A stretch of 64,000 nucleotides of DNA, taken from assembly GCA_016271365.2 (NCBI GenBank), contig JADMNL010000023.1, forward strand, positions 609,550,001 through 609,614,000, read 5' to 3'. Shown piece after piece: positions 20,317 through 31,142 of this stretch (position 1 is the first letter of the stretch; every line of letters starts with the position of its first letter). A model generated the notes under the pieces. That model ran no database searches and was not told the DNA's origin. It worked only from the letters and a program-made list of their open reading frames with translations. A program made the position numbers and the translations under genes. This DNA comes from Neoceratodus forsteri (lineage: Eukaryota > Chordata > Ceratodontiformes > Ceratodontidae).

Positions 20317-23219
20317 ATGGGAGAGGGTGCAGCACCCCATCGTCGAATGGGAAGAACACCCTCCCCTCAGCTAGTGGTCAAACAGGAATTCAAGCGTGTT
20401 TGCCGTTCATTTGCATCACCAGGTAAGAAAAAGGTTTGTCTCCCATACGATGCACAGGGTAATGCAAAACTTCACCCAACAACTAACACACCAAAATCTG
20501 GCCAATGGAAAATCATGTACACAAATGCTCACAGCCTGGGAAATAAGATCCCAGACCTGCAGGCAATAATGTCAGAGGCTAAACTGGACATAGTAGCAAT
20601 TAGTGAGATGTGGTTTACCAGTAACCACACTTAGGAGACTTCGGTACCTGGCATATGTGTTCAGAAGAGACCGAGGTGCAAAAGGGGGAGGAGTGGCCTG
20701 TATGTTAATGAAAATATCAAAGCTACAGAAATTCAGAATACACATAAGGAGCCAGAAGAACTGTGGGTCACCCTGGAAACAGGAAATGGGACAGCCATAA
20801 GAACTGGGGTTGTCTACAGGCCCCAGACCAGAGGAGGACATAGACACATTACTGTTAGAAGATATACAAAACATGACAGCTAAAGGGAGGTTCTGATAAT
20901 GGGAGACTTCAACATGCCAGATACAGATTGGTCAATACCAGCAGGAACATCTGCCAGAACTAGACTCATAGTGGATTCCCTGCAGGAGGGCCTCAAACAA
21001 CTGGTACAGCAAACCCACAAGAGACAGGGCTATCCTAGATCTAGTACTGACTAACAAAGAAGGGATCACAGATCTCCAGGTAGAAGGTCACCTGGGGGCC
21101 AGTGACTCACATGGTATGGTTCAATTTGGCTACTACATCTAAATCATCCCATTCCAAGGCAAAAATATGGGACTTCAGAGGAGCTGACTTTGATAAGATG
21201 GCCAACAGAGTTAAGCTAACCCTGGCAAAAAGAAACACAGGTGAGGAGGTACAGGCAAATGGGGCAAGCATTATGATACAATACTTGAAGCAACATCCCA
21301 TTGTGTTAGACAGAAAAGGAAGTGCAAAGAAGAAGGGAACCACTGGTTCTCAAATACAGTAGCAGAAAAGGTCAGAGCCAAAAGGCTGGCCTTCAGGAAA
21401 TATATGGAACACAGCGGGATGAAGATAGGGAGGCATACCAAACTGCCCTAAGGGAAGCAGTGAAGGCAGTAAGGCAGGCAAAGTCCCAAACTGAGGAAAT
21501 ACTAGCATGAACAGTAAAAGAAGGTGACAAGACTTTCTATAGATCATTAGTGAAAGGAGAAAGTCCAGAGGGGGTATTGCTGTTTAATGGAGAAAAGGAG
21601 CATGGAGGAGGAGGACCCTGTAAAGGCATCTATCCTAAATAGATACTTTGCTCAGTATTTACTGGAAGAGAAGGTAGGCAGGGCCCACAGCTCAGCATCA
21701 TGGACACAGGGGAGGAGGTGAGCACTACTCCTTCACAAAAGAAAGGGTCTCTACAAGAGCTTGCTAAGCTCAGGGTGGATAAGGCAATGGGACCTGATGG
21801 CATACATCCCAGGGTACTTAAGGAGCTAAAGGAGGAACTAGCAGAGCCATTAGCAATTGTTTAGTGAGTCTCTGAGCACAGGAGAGGTCCCAGAAGACTG
21901 GAGAAGGGCTCATGTGATCCCGCTCCACAAGAGTGGTAGCAGGGAGGAGTGAGGGAACTACAGACCAGTCAGTCTTCACCTCAGTAGTGGGCAAGATTAT
22001 GGAGGCACTCCTTAAGGAAAGGATAGTGCAACACCTGGAATCATAGGGGCACAGGATCCAAGACAGCATGGGTTTACAAAGGAAGGTCCTGTCAAACTAA
22101 TCTCATAGATTTCTTTGACTGGGTAACCAGAGTGGTGGACCAAGGGGAGCAGTTGATGTCGCCTACCTTGACTTCGCAAAGCTTTTGACACTGTTCCACA
22201 TAGAAGATTGATAAATAAGCTAGGTAGGCCTGGGGTGGGAAGTTGGTCAACTGGGTGGCAAACTGGTTGACTGGCAGAAAACAGAGTGGTGGTAAATGGT
22301 ATACAGTCAGAAGAGATGCAAGTCACAAGTGGGTACCTCTAGATCAGTCCTGGGGCCAGTCCATTCAACATCTTCATTAGTGACCTCAAGATGGACTAGA
22401 GGTAAGGTTTGTCTGTTTGCAGATGACACCAAGATCTGCAACAGAGTAGATGATCCAGATGGGGTGGCATAATGAGAAGAGATCTGGATAAACTAGCAAA
22501 ATGGTCAGAAGAATGGCAACTGGATTTAATGCAAAGAAGTGCAAAATCATACACATAGGAAGAGAAACCCTGAAGCCACTTATAGGCTGGGAGGAGTTGC
22601 TAGCAGTCACAAGGAAGAAAGAGACTTGGGCATCATCATCACTGATGACCTAAAATCATCCAAGCAGACCTCTAAAGTAGTAGGTAAGGCTAGGGGGGTT
22701 AGGGTGTATTAGTAGGGTATCACAAGTCGTAAGTAAGAGGGAGGTAATAATCCTCTGTACGAGACATTGGTTAGCTCCCCATCTGAGTACTCATGTGGCA
22801 GTATTGGAGGCCACACCTTCACAAGGACATTAACCAAATTGAGGCAGTCCAGAGAAGGGCAACCAAATGGTGCGGACTGCATCAGAAGACATATGAGGAC
22901 AGATTAACGGAGCTCAATATGTATACCCTTAGCAAAGGAGGAGAGAGGTGATATGATCGAGACATTTAAACACCTTAAGGGCATAAACAATGTGAAAGAG
23001 TCTAACATGTTTAAATATAAGAAAAATAGCAGGACAAGAGGACACAGCATGAGATTAGAGGGAGGCCGATTAAGGGGAATGTGAGGAAATTCTTTTTCAG
23101 AAAGGGTGGTAGATGGATGGAATGGCTTACCACAAGAAGTGGTGGCTATGAATACAGTGCAGGGCTTCAAACAGGCATGGGATAGGCATAAGGGAGCAAT
23201 ACAAATGACTATGAATAGA
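20317..23219 (+). pseudogene. CR1-like ORF2 (endonuclease-reverse transcriptase) pseudogene, copy F
   Basis: Starts in the frame opened by ATG at 20,317 (105 codons), which reaches MYTNAHSLGNKIPDLQAI and ISEMWF, the N-terminal endonuclease motif with its catalytic glutamate. Then GGGVACMLM, LWVTLETG-type text, the GDFNMPDTDW block at about 20,899-20,930, and a damaged SDHH block (SDSHGMV) near 21,100. The RT begins MGPDGIHPRVLKELKEELAE at 21,788, followed by PEDWRRAHVIPLHKSG (21,889), a GRSCQTNLIDFFDW block (22,083), a motif A whose FSKAFD has a one-base deletion (22,170-22,185) and an intact FADDTKICN at 22,416-22,440. The C-terminus carries ERVVDGWNGLPQEVV-like text at about 23,100-23,140. 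Many frameshifts. Confidence 0.88.
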
Positions 23220-23340
23220 TAGGTCACTGACAGAGCAAAGGCGATGGCACATTTATAAGGTAGAAAAAGAAATGGGCAGACTGGATGGGCCTTGGGTCCT
23301 TATCTGCCGTCAACTTCTATGTTTCTATGTTTCTATGTTA

Positions 23341-25163
23341 CTGGACTTCAGGAGGACTGATTTTGTCAAAATGGGATAAAACCTTTATAGGTACATTAGG
23401 GAGCGAGAAAGACAAAGGAAGGGATAGTGAGGCTGAATAGAATGGCAGTGGGTGGACAGAGAGGGACAGTGAAAAGCAAGGATACTGAATGAATACTTCT
23501 GCCAGTATTCACAAGAGGAGGAAAGGGAGGTATCTAATCCAATTAATAGAAGCACTCTGGATAGTGGGTTGATCCCAGTCCTTTCACGGAAGAAAGGGAT
23601 CTGAAAGAACTCCTAAAACTGAAGATGAACAAAGCAATGTGGCCTGACTGGAGTCACCCCAGAATTCTAAAAGAACTAAGGGAGAACTAGTGACACCACT
23701 GACTACCCATTTAACAAATCATGGGAGAATGGTGGTAGTACCTGAGGACTGGAAAAGGGTGGATGTGATTCCCATTCACAAAAGTGGGAGCAAGACAGAG
23801 GCAGGAAACTACAGACCTGTCAGTTTGACCTATGTGGTAGGGAAAATGATGGAATTACCTCTGAAGGAAAGAATTGTGGAGTACCATTAGGCGCAAGTGG
23901 GGCACAGGACCCAAGGCAGTAGGGATTCACAGCAGGAAGGTCATGCCATGATGAATCTAATGATTTCTTGACTGGCTGACCAAAGTAGTAGACCAGGGAG
24001 GGCTGTGGACATGGTCTACCTAGACTTTAGCAAGGCATTTGACACTGTCTCACACAAAGATTAAAACAAATTAGCCAGCCTGGGAGTGGGTCCCAGGTTG
24101 GTAGCCTGGTAAAACATGGGCTGAACAACAGGATACCGAAGGTAATAGTAAACAGAGTCCACTCTGAAGAAAGGAGTTACTAGTGGGTACTATAGGGTTC
24201 AGTCCTTTAAATGTCTTTTACAAGTGACATTGCAGAGGGACTGGAAGGAAAAGTATGCCTCTTTGCAGATGACTTAAAGATCTGCAACAGGGTTGATACA
24301 CGAGTCGTGGTAAGGATGAGAAGGGACTTGGCAAGGTTGAAGGAATGGTCAGAAGTATGGCAGCTTGTATTCAATGCAAAGAAGTGCAAATAATACACCT
24401 GGGAAACAAAACCCAGGGGAAGAGTATACAATAGGGGAGTTAGTAACAACAACAAAAATGGAAAGGGACCTGGGGGAATCTTATCAGATGACCTTAAGGT
24501 TGGCAAGCAATGTGAGAAGAGAATAGGGAGGTATTGGGGATATTTGGATGTACAGAGAGTGGCATCACCAGCAGAAAACATGAAGTTGTTATCCCTCTGT
24601 ACAGACAGTTGGTGAGACCCCATCAGGAGTACTGTGCCCAGTTCCGGACATCCCATCTCCTCAAGGATATAGACAGGATGGAGGCAGTCCAGAGGAGGCA
24701 ACTAAAATGGTGGAGGGTCTGCAAGAGAAGCCATATGAGGAGAGGTTAAAGGAGCTTAATATGTATACCTTGAGGAAAGGAGGGAGAGGGGACATGATAG
24801 AAACTTTAAGGCACCTCAGTGGAATCAACAAAGTCCAAGAGGGTAGCATCTTTCAGAAAAGAGATGTGCAAGAAGAAGGGATAACATTTTAAGATAGAGA
24901 GGACTGCTCAGGGCAATGTAAGGAGTTTTTTTCACAGAGAGGCTGGTGGATACATGAACACCTTCCTGAGGAGGTTGTGGTCTAAAATGTGAGGAGAATT
25001 CAAGAATGCATGGGAGAGACATAAGGCAATTCTTGAGGGGGAGGTAGGAAGAAATAGGCTGTTGGTTAACTAGGCTCTGCAGCTTTTCCAGTAGGTGGGA
25101 AATGAGCAGACTAGGTAGGCCAAGTGGTCCTTATCTGCCATCAAAGTCTATGTTTCTATGTTA
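23341..25163 (+). mobile_element. CR1-like LINE (copy G), RT to 3' end, right half of split element
   Basis: Right half of the element begun by copy E. It opens with LDFRRTDFVKMG, the linker after the endonuclease, then the RT: VPEDWKRVDVIPIHKSGSK and AGNYRPVSLTYVVGKMMELP at 23,735-23,860, motif A FSKAFDTV at 24,025-24,048, and the catalytic block as FADDLKICN at 24,262-24,288. The thumb and C-terminal segments run to about 25,020 and the 3' end is ccttatctgccatcaaagtc followed by tatgtttctatgtta at 25,163. It resembles copy H (26,346-29,947) closely and represents an older subfamily than F. Confidence 0.88.
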
Positions 25164-26345
25164 AGCAATGGATGGATTGAACTTCAAAGGGAGCTCTTAA
25201 GTAGTTTTGGGTTAACTGTCAGAAAATAGTCATGGAGGTGATTGGCTGCAGGCTTTTTGTCCTGATCAGTACTGGTTGGTACAAAAAGCAGTCAACTAAG
25301 TGTACTGTATATGTCTAGGAGGAGTGCAGGATCAAGGCCTCCTCTCAAAAACAAAAAGGGGATGGTGCTCCCTTGAGCACCCTCAGGACTACACTCTGAT
25401 GACAGTTCAAATCCCACCACTTTAGTGCCTTTTGTTTTAAAGTATGCTGAAAAGAGTTACGCTTTGCTTTAAAGAATTATAATAAGCTCTAGGAAACAGA
25501 GTTCCAATCTTACTTTGACATTGTTCAGTGCGCAAAATTTAATTTCTTTCTTGCATATGACTTCCAAGTCACACCGCTGTGTTTGTGCACTAGAACTCCA
25601 AGAGAAGTCACAGTCTTGTACAGCTTTCAGCTTAAATGCCATTTCTTAGCAAATTGTGAGAGGAGAGGCAAGACATTTTCAAAATGACGAGATCTGGAAA
25701 ATATGGTACACATACATACTGTACTGGTTCCAAATGGATTCCAAGATAGCAATCCTACCTTCTAATCCAATCATAATATAAAACCAAGTAAAAAGGAAAC
25801 TCATAACTTACATAGTTAAAACAAATCATTCAACAGTTATAGTAATTTAAAATCATGAAGTACTGAAGTTAATTTAATTTTTTAAACTCAGTGTAATGTA
25901 GTTATTAGAGGCAGCTGCCTAATTATTATTTTTGAATACAGTCAATGTAAATACTTAAAACTTTACAAAACATTTGCTTAAGATATTTACTAATTACTTA
26001 GTCATGGGCTAATCAGTGTAAATGTTAAATGTTATCTTTTCAGTTAATGAATAACATGTCAGATATGCAATATATTTTCAATCTGAATACATAAGCATAA
26101 AACAATTTTAAAACGAATTCATATGAGCCATAATGAATGTTTACCACAGCAGTGCAAGAGAGCATTTCATAAAGATAAGTTTTCTTCAACAAAGAATCTT
26201 CAAAAAAGAAATCACTAAAATTAAAACTTGTTCAATAAATGTGGTGTCATTTTATGCCTATAGATCATCTGAGTTTTTAAATGTTGTAAGTACTGGGATA
26301 AACAGAACTACAGTACATAAGCCACTATGTTTCTCAAAAGACGTG
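25164..26345. other. Unclassified AT-rich stretch
   Basis: About 1.2 kb, strongly AT-rich from 25,780 on. No LINE, SINE or terminal-repeat signature that I can defend. A B-box-like agttcaaatccc at about 25,405 has no proper A box. The short frame at 26,133-26,360 has no recognisable features. Confidence 0.45.
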
Positions 26346-27734
26346 GCAGGGAAAAGTTAGGGAGAAAAGATAGCATTCAGGAAGTATTAGGAAACACAGA
26401 AGGAGCAGGACAGAGAACTGTACCAGTTAAAGCAGAAGGAAGTGGGGAAGGCAGTCAGAATAGCATAGGCCAAAACCGAGGAAAAGATAGCCAACTCAGT
26501 TAAAAGGGATAAAACCAGGTACATTAGGAGCAAAAAAGACCAAGGGAGGAATAGTGAGGCTTAATAAAGGAAAGGGTGTGTGAGCAGAGGGTGACAACGA
26601 AAAAGCAGGGATACTGAATGAATGCTTCTGCTCAGTATTCACAAAAGAAGAGGAGGAGGTACCTAATCCAATCAATAAAAGCACTTTGGATGGGAGGGGT
26701 CAATACCAGTCCACTCACAGATAAAAGGGTTCTGAAAGAACTAAAACTGAAGGGGACAAAGCAATGGGACCTAATGGGATTCACCCCAGAATTCTAAAAG
26801 AACTAAGGGGAAAAACTAGTGACACAATGACTACCCTTTTAACAAATCATGGGAGGATGGTGTGGTACCTGAGAATGGAGGAAGGTGGATGTGATTCCTC
26901 TTTACAGAAGTGGGAGCAAAGAAGAGGCAGGAAACTACAGACCTCTTAGTTTGAACTTAGTGGTAGGGAAAGTGATGGAATCACTTCGAAAAGAAAGAAT
27001 TGTTGAGTGCCTAAAGGCCAGTGGGGCACTGGACCCAAAGCAGCATGGATTCACAGCAGAAAGGTCATGTCAGATGAATCTAATAGATTTCTTTGACTGG
27101 CTGACCAAAGTAGTAACCAGGGAGGGCTGTGGACATGGCGTACCTAGACTTTAACAAGGCATTTGGCACAGTCCCACATAAAAGGTTAATAAACAAGTTA
27201 GCCAGCCTGGGAGTGGGTCCCAGAGTGGTAGCCAGGGTATAACATTGGCTGGACAACATGACACAGAGGGTAATAGTAAACAGAATCCACTCCAAAGAAA
27301 GGGAGTTACTAGCGGGTATGCAGGGTTCAGTACTGGGACCAGTCCTTTTAATGTCTTTATAAGTGACACTGCAGAGGGACTGAAAGTAAAAGTATGCCTT
27401 TTGCAGATGACACAAAGATCTGCAACAGGGTTGATACACATAGGGGGGTGGAGAGGATGAGAAGGGAGTTGGCAGGGTTGGAGGAATAGTCAAAAGTATG
27501 GCAGCTTAGACTCAATGCAAAGAAGTGCAAAAGTAATGCACATGGGAAACAAAACCCAGGGAAAGAGTACACAACGGGAGGGGGGGTACCCAACATCAAA
27601 AATGGAAAGGGATCTGAAAGGGTTGTCATATCAGATGATCTAAAGGTAAGTAAGCAATGTGAAAAGGCATTAAGGAGGGCTTGGGGACACTGGGATGTAT
27701 AGAGGTAGGTATCACCAGTAGAAAACAGGATGTT
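26346..27734 (+). mobile_element. CR1-like LINE (copy H), left part, split by a nested LINE
   Basis: 5'-truncated LINE beginning in the basic linker before the RT. RT landmarks: MGPNGIHPRILKELRGK at 26,764, AGNYRPLSLNLVVGKVMESL at about 26,927-26,986, HGFTAERSCQMNLIDFFDW at 27,045-27,100, motif A changed to FNKAFGTV at about 27,152-27,175 and a catalytic FADDTKICN at 27,399-27,425 (in a shifted frame). The sequence runs into gaaaacaggatgtt at 27,734, where copy I begins; it resumes at 29,349 with atgttgttatccctctgtac. Copy G at 24,575-24,600 shows that these ends are adjacent in the uninterrupted element. Confidence 0.88.
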
Positions 27735-29350
27735 CCAGAAGGAACTGGAAGTAATAAGAGTTGACAAAGCAATGGGGCCAGATGGGGTGCACCCCAGGGT
27801 CCTTAAAGAACTAAGAGAGGTGGTGGCTGAACCTCTGGCTATCCTGTTCAGCCAATCACTGGAAACAGGGAGGTACCAAAGACTGGAGGACAGCAGATGT
27901 AGTCCCCTTATACAAAAGTGGGAACAAAGAGGAAGCAGGGAACTACAGACCAGTCAGCCTCACCTCGGTAGTGGGAAAGATCATGGAAGCACTACTGAAG
28001 GAGAGATTGGTGGAACATCTGGTTGTCAATGGACTATAGGACCCAAGGCAGCATGGTTTCACCAGGGGAGGTCATGTCAGACCAACCTCATTGAATTTTT
28101 GACTGGGTGACTAGGGAGGTGGATCAGGGAGGGCAGTGGACATGGCCTATCTGGACTTCAGCAAGGCCTTTGACACTGTGCCACATAGAAGACTATTACA
28201 CAAACTGGGGAATATGGGTGTGGGCAGGACAGTAGTGTGGTGGGTAGGTAACTGGCTGGTGGCAGGACACAGAGGGTGGTGGTAAATGGCTGTCACTCCA
28301 CAGAGGGAAGAGTGACCAGTGGGTACCACAGGATCAGTGCTGGGACCGGTCCTATTCAACATCTTCATCAGTGACATTGCACAGGATATAGAAGGCAGAA
28401 TTTCACTGTTCGCTGATGACACAAAGCTCTGTAACAGAGTAGACACACCAGAGGGTGTAGACAGAATGAGAAGGACCTGCAGAAACTTGAAGAATGGTCA
28501 AAGGGTTTGGCAGTTGAAATTCAATGCAAAAGAAGTGCAAGATAATGCATATGGGGCACAAAAAACCTGGCACAATATATCAGTTGGGGGTGAGGATATA
28601 GCATGCACCAAGCAGGAAAGGGATCTTGGGGTTGTCATCTCTGATGACCTCAAGGTAGGAAACAGTGTGACAAGGCATCAGGTAAAGCAAATAGGATGCT
28701 GGGATGTATGAGCAGGGGCATCACCAGCAGGAAAAGGAGTCATCATTCCGCTATACAAGACACTAGTGAGGCCCCACCTGGAGTACAGTGTACAGTTCTG
28801 GAGACCATACCTCATGTAAGGACATAGACAGGGTAGAGAAGGTTCAGAGGAGGGCAACAAAGATGGTGCATGGGTTGCATCACAAATCCTATGAAGACAG
28901 GTTGAAGGAACTGAACATGTACTCCCTGGAGGAGAGGAGGGAGAGAGGGATATGATAGAGACATACAAGTATCTTACAGGGAGGAACAGGGTGCAGGAAA
29001 ACACTATTTTAAGCGAAAAAAGATGTTTCAGGACTAGAGGGCATGGGATGAAGTTGGAGGGAGGACGATTCAGAGGAAACATGAGAAAGAATTTCTTCAC
29101 AGAACGGGTGGTGGACAAGTGAACACCCTGCCAGAGGAAGTGGTGGGGCTGAAACAATCACGGATTTAAGAATGCAAGGGATAGACATAAAGGAATTCTA
29201 GAGGTCAGGGTAAGGGGAAATAGACTTCTAGGAAAACAAACTGAACTTACAAGCTCAAATGGGCAGACTAGGTGGGCCATAGGCCTTATCTGCCGACACT
29301 GTCTATGTATCTATGTATCTATGTATCTATGTATCTATGTATCTATGTAT
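27735..29350 (+). mobile_element. CR1-like LINE (copy I), nested in copy H
   Basis: 5'-truncated LINE starting immediately upstream of the RT (QKELEVIRVDKAMGPDGVHP from 27,733). RT landmarks: VVAEPLAILFSQSLETG at 27,820-27,870, YRPVSLTSVVGKIMEALL-type text at 27,945-28,000, motif A YLDFSKAFDTVPHRRLL at 28,150-28,200, [20 protein letters not shown] at about 28,333-28,390 and the catalytic block FADDTKLCN at 28,409-28,436. The 130-codon frame 28,319-28,711 is the longest undisturbed stretch. The C-terminus and 3' UTR end with ccttatctgccgacactgtc at 29,284-29,303 and an octamer repeat. A possible 5-bp target duplication atgtt flanks it (27,730-27,734 and 29,349-29,353). Confidence 0.9.
29303..29350. 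repeat. (CTATGTAT)n tail repeat of LINE copy I
   Basis: About six tandem 8-bp units ctatgtat directly after the LINE 3' end. Other copies of this LINE group end in related tttctatg units, so the repeat is an expanded LINE tail and not an independent microsatellite. Confidence 0.9.
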
Positions 29351-29947
29351 GTTGTTATCCCTCTGTACAGACAGTTGATGAGACCCCATCTGGAGTACTG
29401 TGTGCGGTTCTGGAGACCCCATCTCTTCAAGGACATAGACAGGATGGAGGCAGTCCAGAGGAGGTCAACTAAAATGGTGCAGGGTCTGCACCAGAAGCCA
29501 TATGAAAAGAGACCAAAGGAGCTTAATATGTACACCCCGAGGAAAGGAGGAGAGGGGGACATGATAGAAACTTTCACATACCTCAAGAAAATTAACAAAG
29601 TCCAAGAGGGTAGCATCTTTCAGAAAAGAGATGTGCAAGAACAAGGGGCACAATTTGAAGATAGAGGGGATGGCTCAGGAGCAATGCATGGAAGTATTTT
29701 TCATGGAAGGGCAGTGTACAATCAAATGACCTTCCAGAGGAAGGGCATGGGGTCAAAAACAGTGGGGAATTAAAGAATGCATGGGACAGACATAAGAGCA
29801 ATTCTGGTGGGGGTTATGAAAAGTAGGCTGTTGGTTAACTAGGATCTGCAGCTTGCAGATCTGCAATTAGTAAGGGCAATGGGCAGATTGGGTGGATCAA
29901 GCAGTCCTTATCTGCCATCAAAGTCTATGTTTCCATGTTTCCATGTT
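29351..29947 (+). mobile_element. CR1-like LINE (copy H), right part and 3' end
   Basis: Continuation of copy H. Encodes [20 protein letters not shown] and PHLFKDIDRMEAVQRRSTKM (29,351-29,480), then EKRPKELNMYTPRKGGEGDM, the standard RT C-terminal block of this group, and in a shifted frame the late EVV/WN region. It ends ccttatctgccatcaaagtc tatgtttccatgtttccatg at 29,908-29,947. Confidence 0.88.
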
Positions 29948-30929
29948 ATTTTGGATTAGACAGGTATTTACTGCATGCTTCTAGCCTGGCATGTGATTCA
30001 AAGGGAGGTTACTACACCCCATAATGCACTGACTGATTTCAAACAGACTCCCCGCCTTACAGAAGCAGGAGTAAGGGATGAACACCTAAAATCTACTAAA
30101 CCACACCTTCTGTTTGTCCTTTGCAACTGGATATCTATAACTGGAAGTCTGGATAACTGTGATTGCAACTGGATAACTTGTATGTTTTAAATATATGCTA
30201 TACAGTATATTTAGCTGAGTTTGAGTCTGATTGTTCTTATTTGATTTGAAAGTCAGCTATCTTAAGCTTTAGTCCATGATGGATTATTTATGGGGTAAGT
30301 AGTCACAAATCCTACTATGTGTCATGCCAAGCAGACTTAACTACTTTATGTTACTGGGAAATGGGATAAAACTTGTTGGCTATACACATCAGACTATAGT
30401 AAGTAATTCATCAGTATATAATAGTTTTGCACAACAACCAGCTAATGTCAGAATGAACTGAAGTATAGTCCTCTTCCTATTGATGAGCTGTTATAAAATA
30501 CATTACATTCCCAAAGTATATGCAAGCAGTCTACAATTACTATCTCACTGTAGGTGTGGAGAGAATGTGTATAATGTGCATTTCTCATTTTAAAATTACA
30601 TAACAGTGAAGAAATGTTAACATCTACGGCTTGTTCATCCTTTCTTCCTCTATATCCTCACAAAGGCAGTTTCTGGGACTTAGTTGCAAAAGTGCATTTT
30701 TAATCCATATCTTGGTGCTTCATAGTAGCCCTTTACTTCTGTATTCCAGTGGACAGCCAGATTCTGAGACGTGCAGGGAAAAGTAGGCTGCATTTTAATT
30801 AGCTTCTCAGATTTTTTTTGTAAATAGGGAAAAAGTCACTCAATTATTTTAACAATTCCCAGTGCAGATCATTATATAATCTGACCCTCTGGCCTTCATA
30901 TTCCAAAATGGGACTCTCAGGTTAACCTC
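29948..30929. other. Unclassified stretch
   Basis: Nothing recognised. AT-rich with no significant frames apart from 29,975-30,190 (71 codons), which has no family features. Confidence 0.45.
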
Positions 30930-31140
30930 CAAACCTGTACTTTCCATTGTAATTTAAATGACAAACTGTAGTGAAAAACAAAATGTGACCCACTGGAAAT
31001 TGAATGCAGACCCCAGAATACCATCCCAGTGCTCTAACCACTGAGTTCCAGGATAACATGGTTAGAACTGGGGTTCCCAAATACACTTCTTTCTCTGGTA
31101 CTGCATATCCTGTAAATAGTTTGTTTACATTGCTACTCTT
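30930..31140 (-). mobile_element. tRNA-headed repeat of the 33.4-kb family, minus strand
   Basis: Reverse complement shows a tRNA-like head, with A-box-like ctcagtggttagagcactgg (31,028-31,047) and B-box-like gcattcaatttcc (about 30,997-31,009), followed by a body (gtgggtcacattttgttttt, cactacagtttgtcatttaa). Both the head and the body match the units at 33,735-34,110. On the other side of the head, ggtactgcatatcctgtaaa (31,097) matches the unit end catttcatatcctgcaacta there, which suggests tandem units here too. Confidence 0.72.
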
Positions 31141-31142
31141 AT

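Larger units (their letters stand above)
19618..23340 (+). mobile_element. CR1-like LINE (copy F), near full length, nested
   Basis: About 3.7 kb inserted in copy E/G. It starts just upstream of ORF1 and ends with ttatctgccgtcaacttcta followed by tgtttctatgtttctatgtt at 23,310-23,340, the terminal repeat typical for this group. It is the inverted sister of copy C (7,245-10,950): segments such as tggtggtaaatggtatacag and gacctgatggcatacatccc are the same in both with few differences. Small deletions and stops disrupt both ORFs. No convincing target duplication, which is common for CR1-type LINEs. Confidence 0.92.

Noticed and set aside
24207..24701. 164-codon minus-strand frame
   Set aside because: Antisense shadow of the RT of LINE copy G.
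25310..25440. tRNA-like SINE suggested by agttcaaatccc
   Set aside because: No A box at suitable spacing and no match to the other SINEs.
28678..29157. 159-codon minus-strand frame
   Set aside because: Antisense shadow of the RT C-terminus of LINE copy I.
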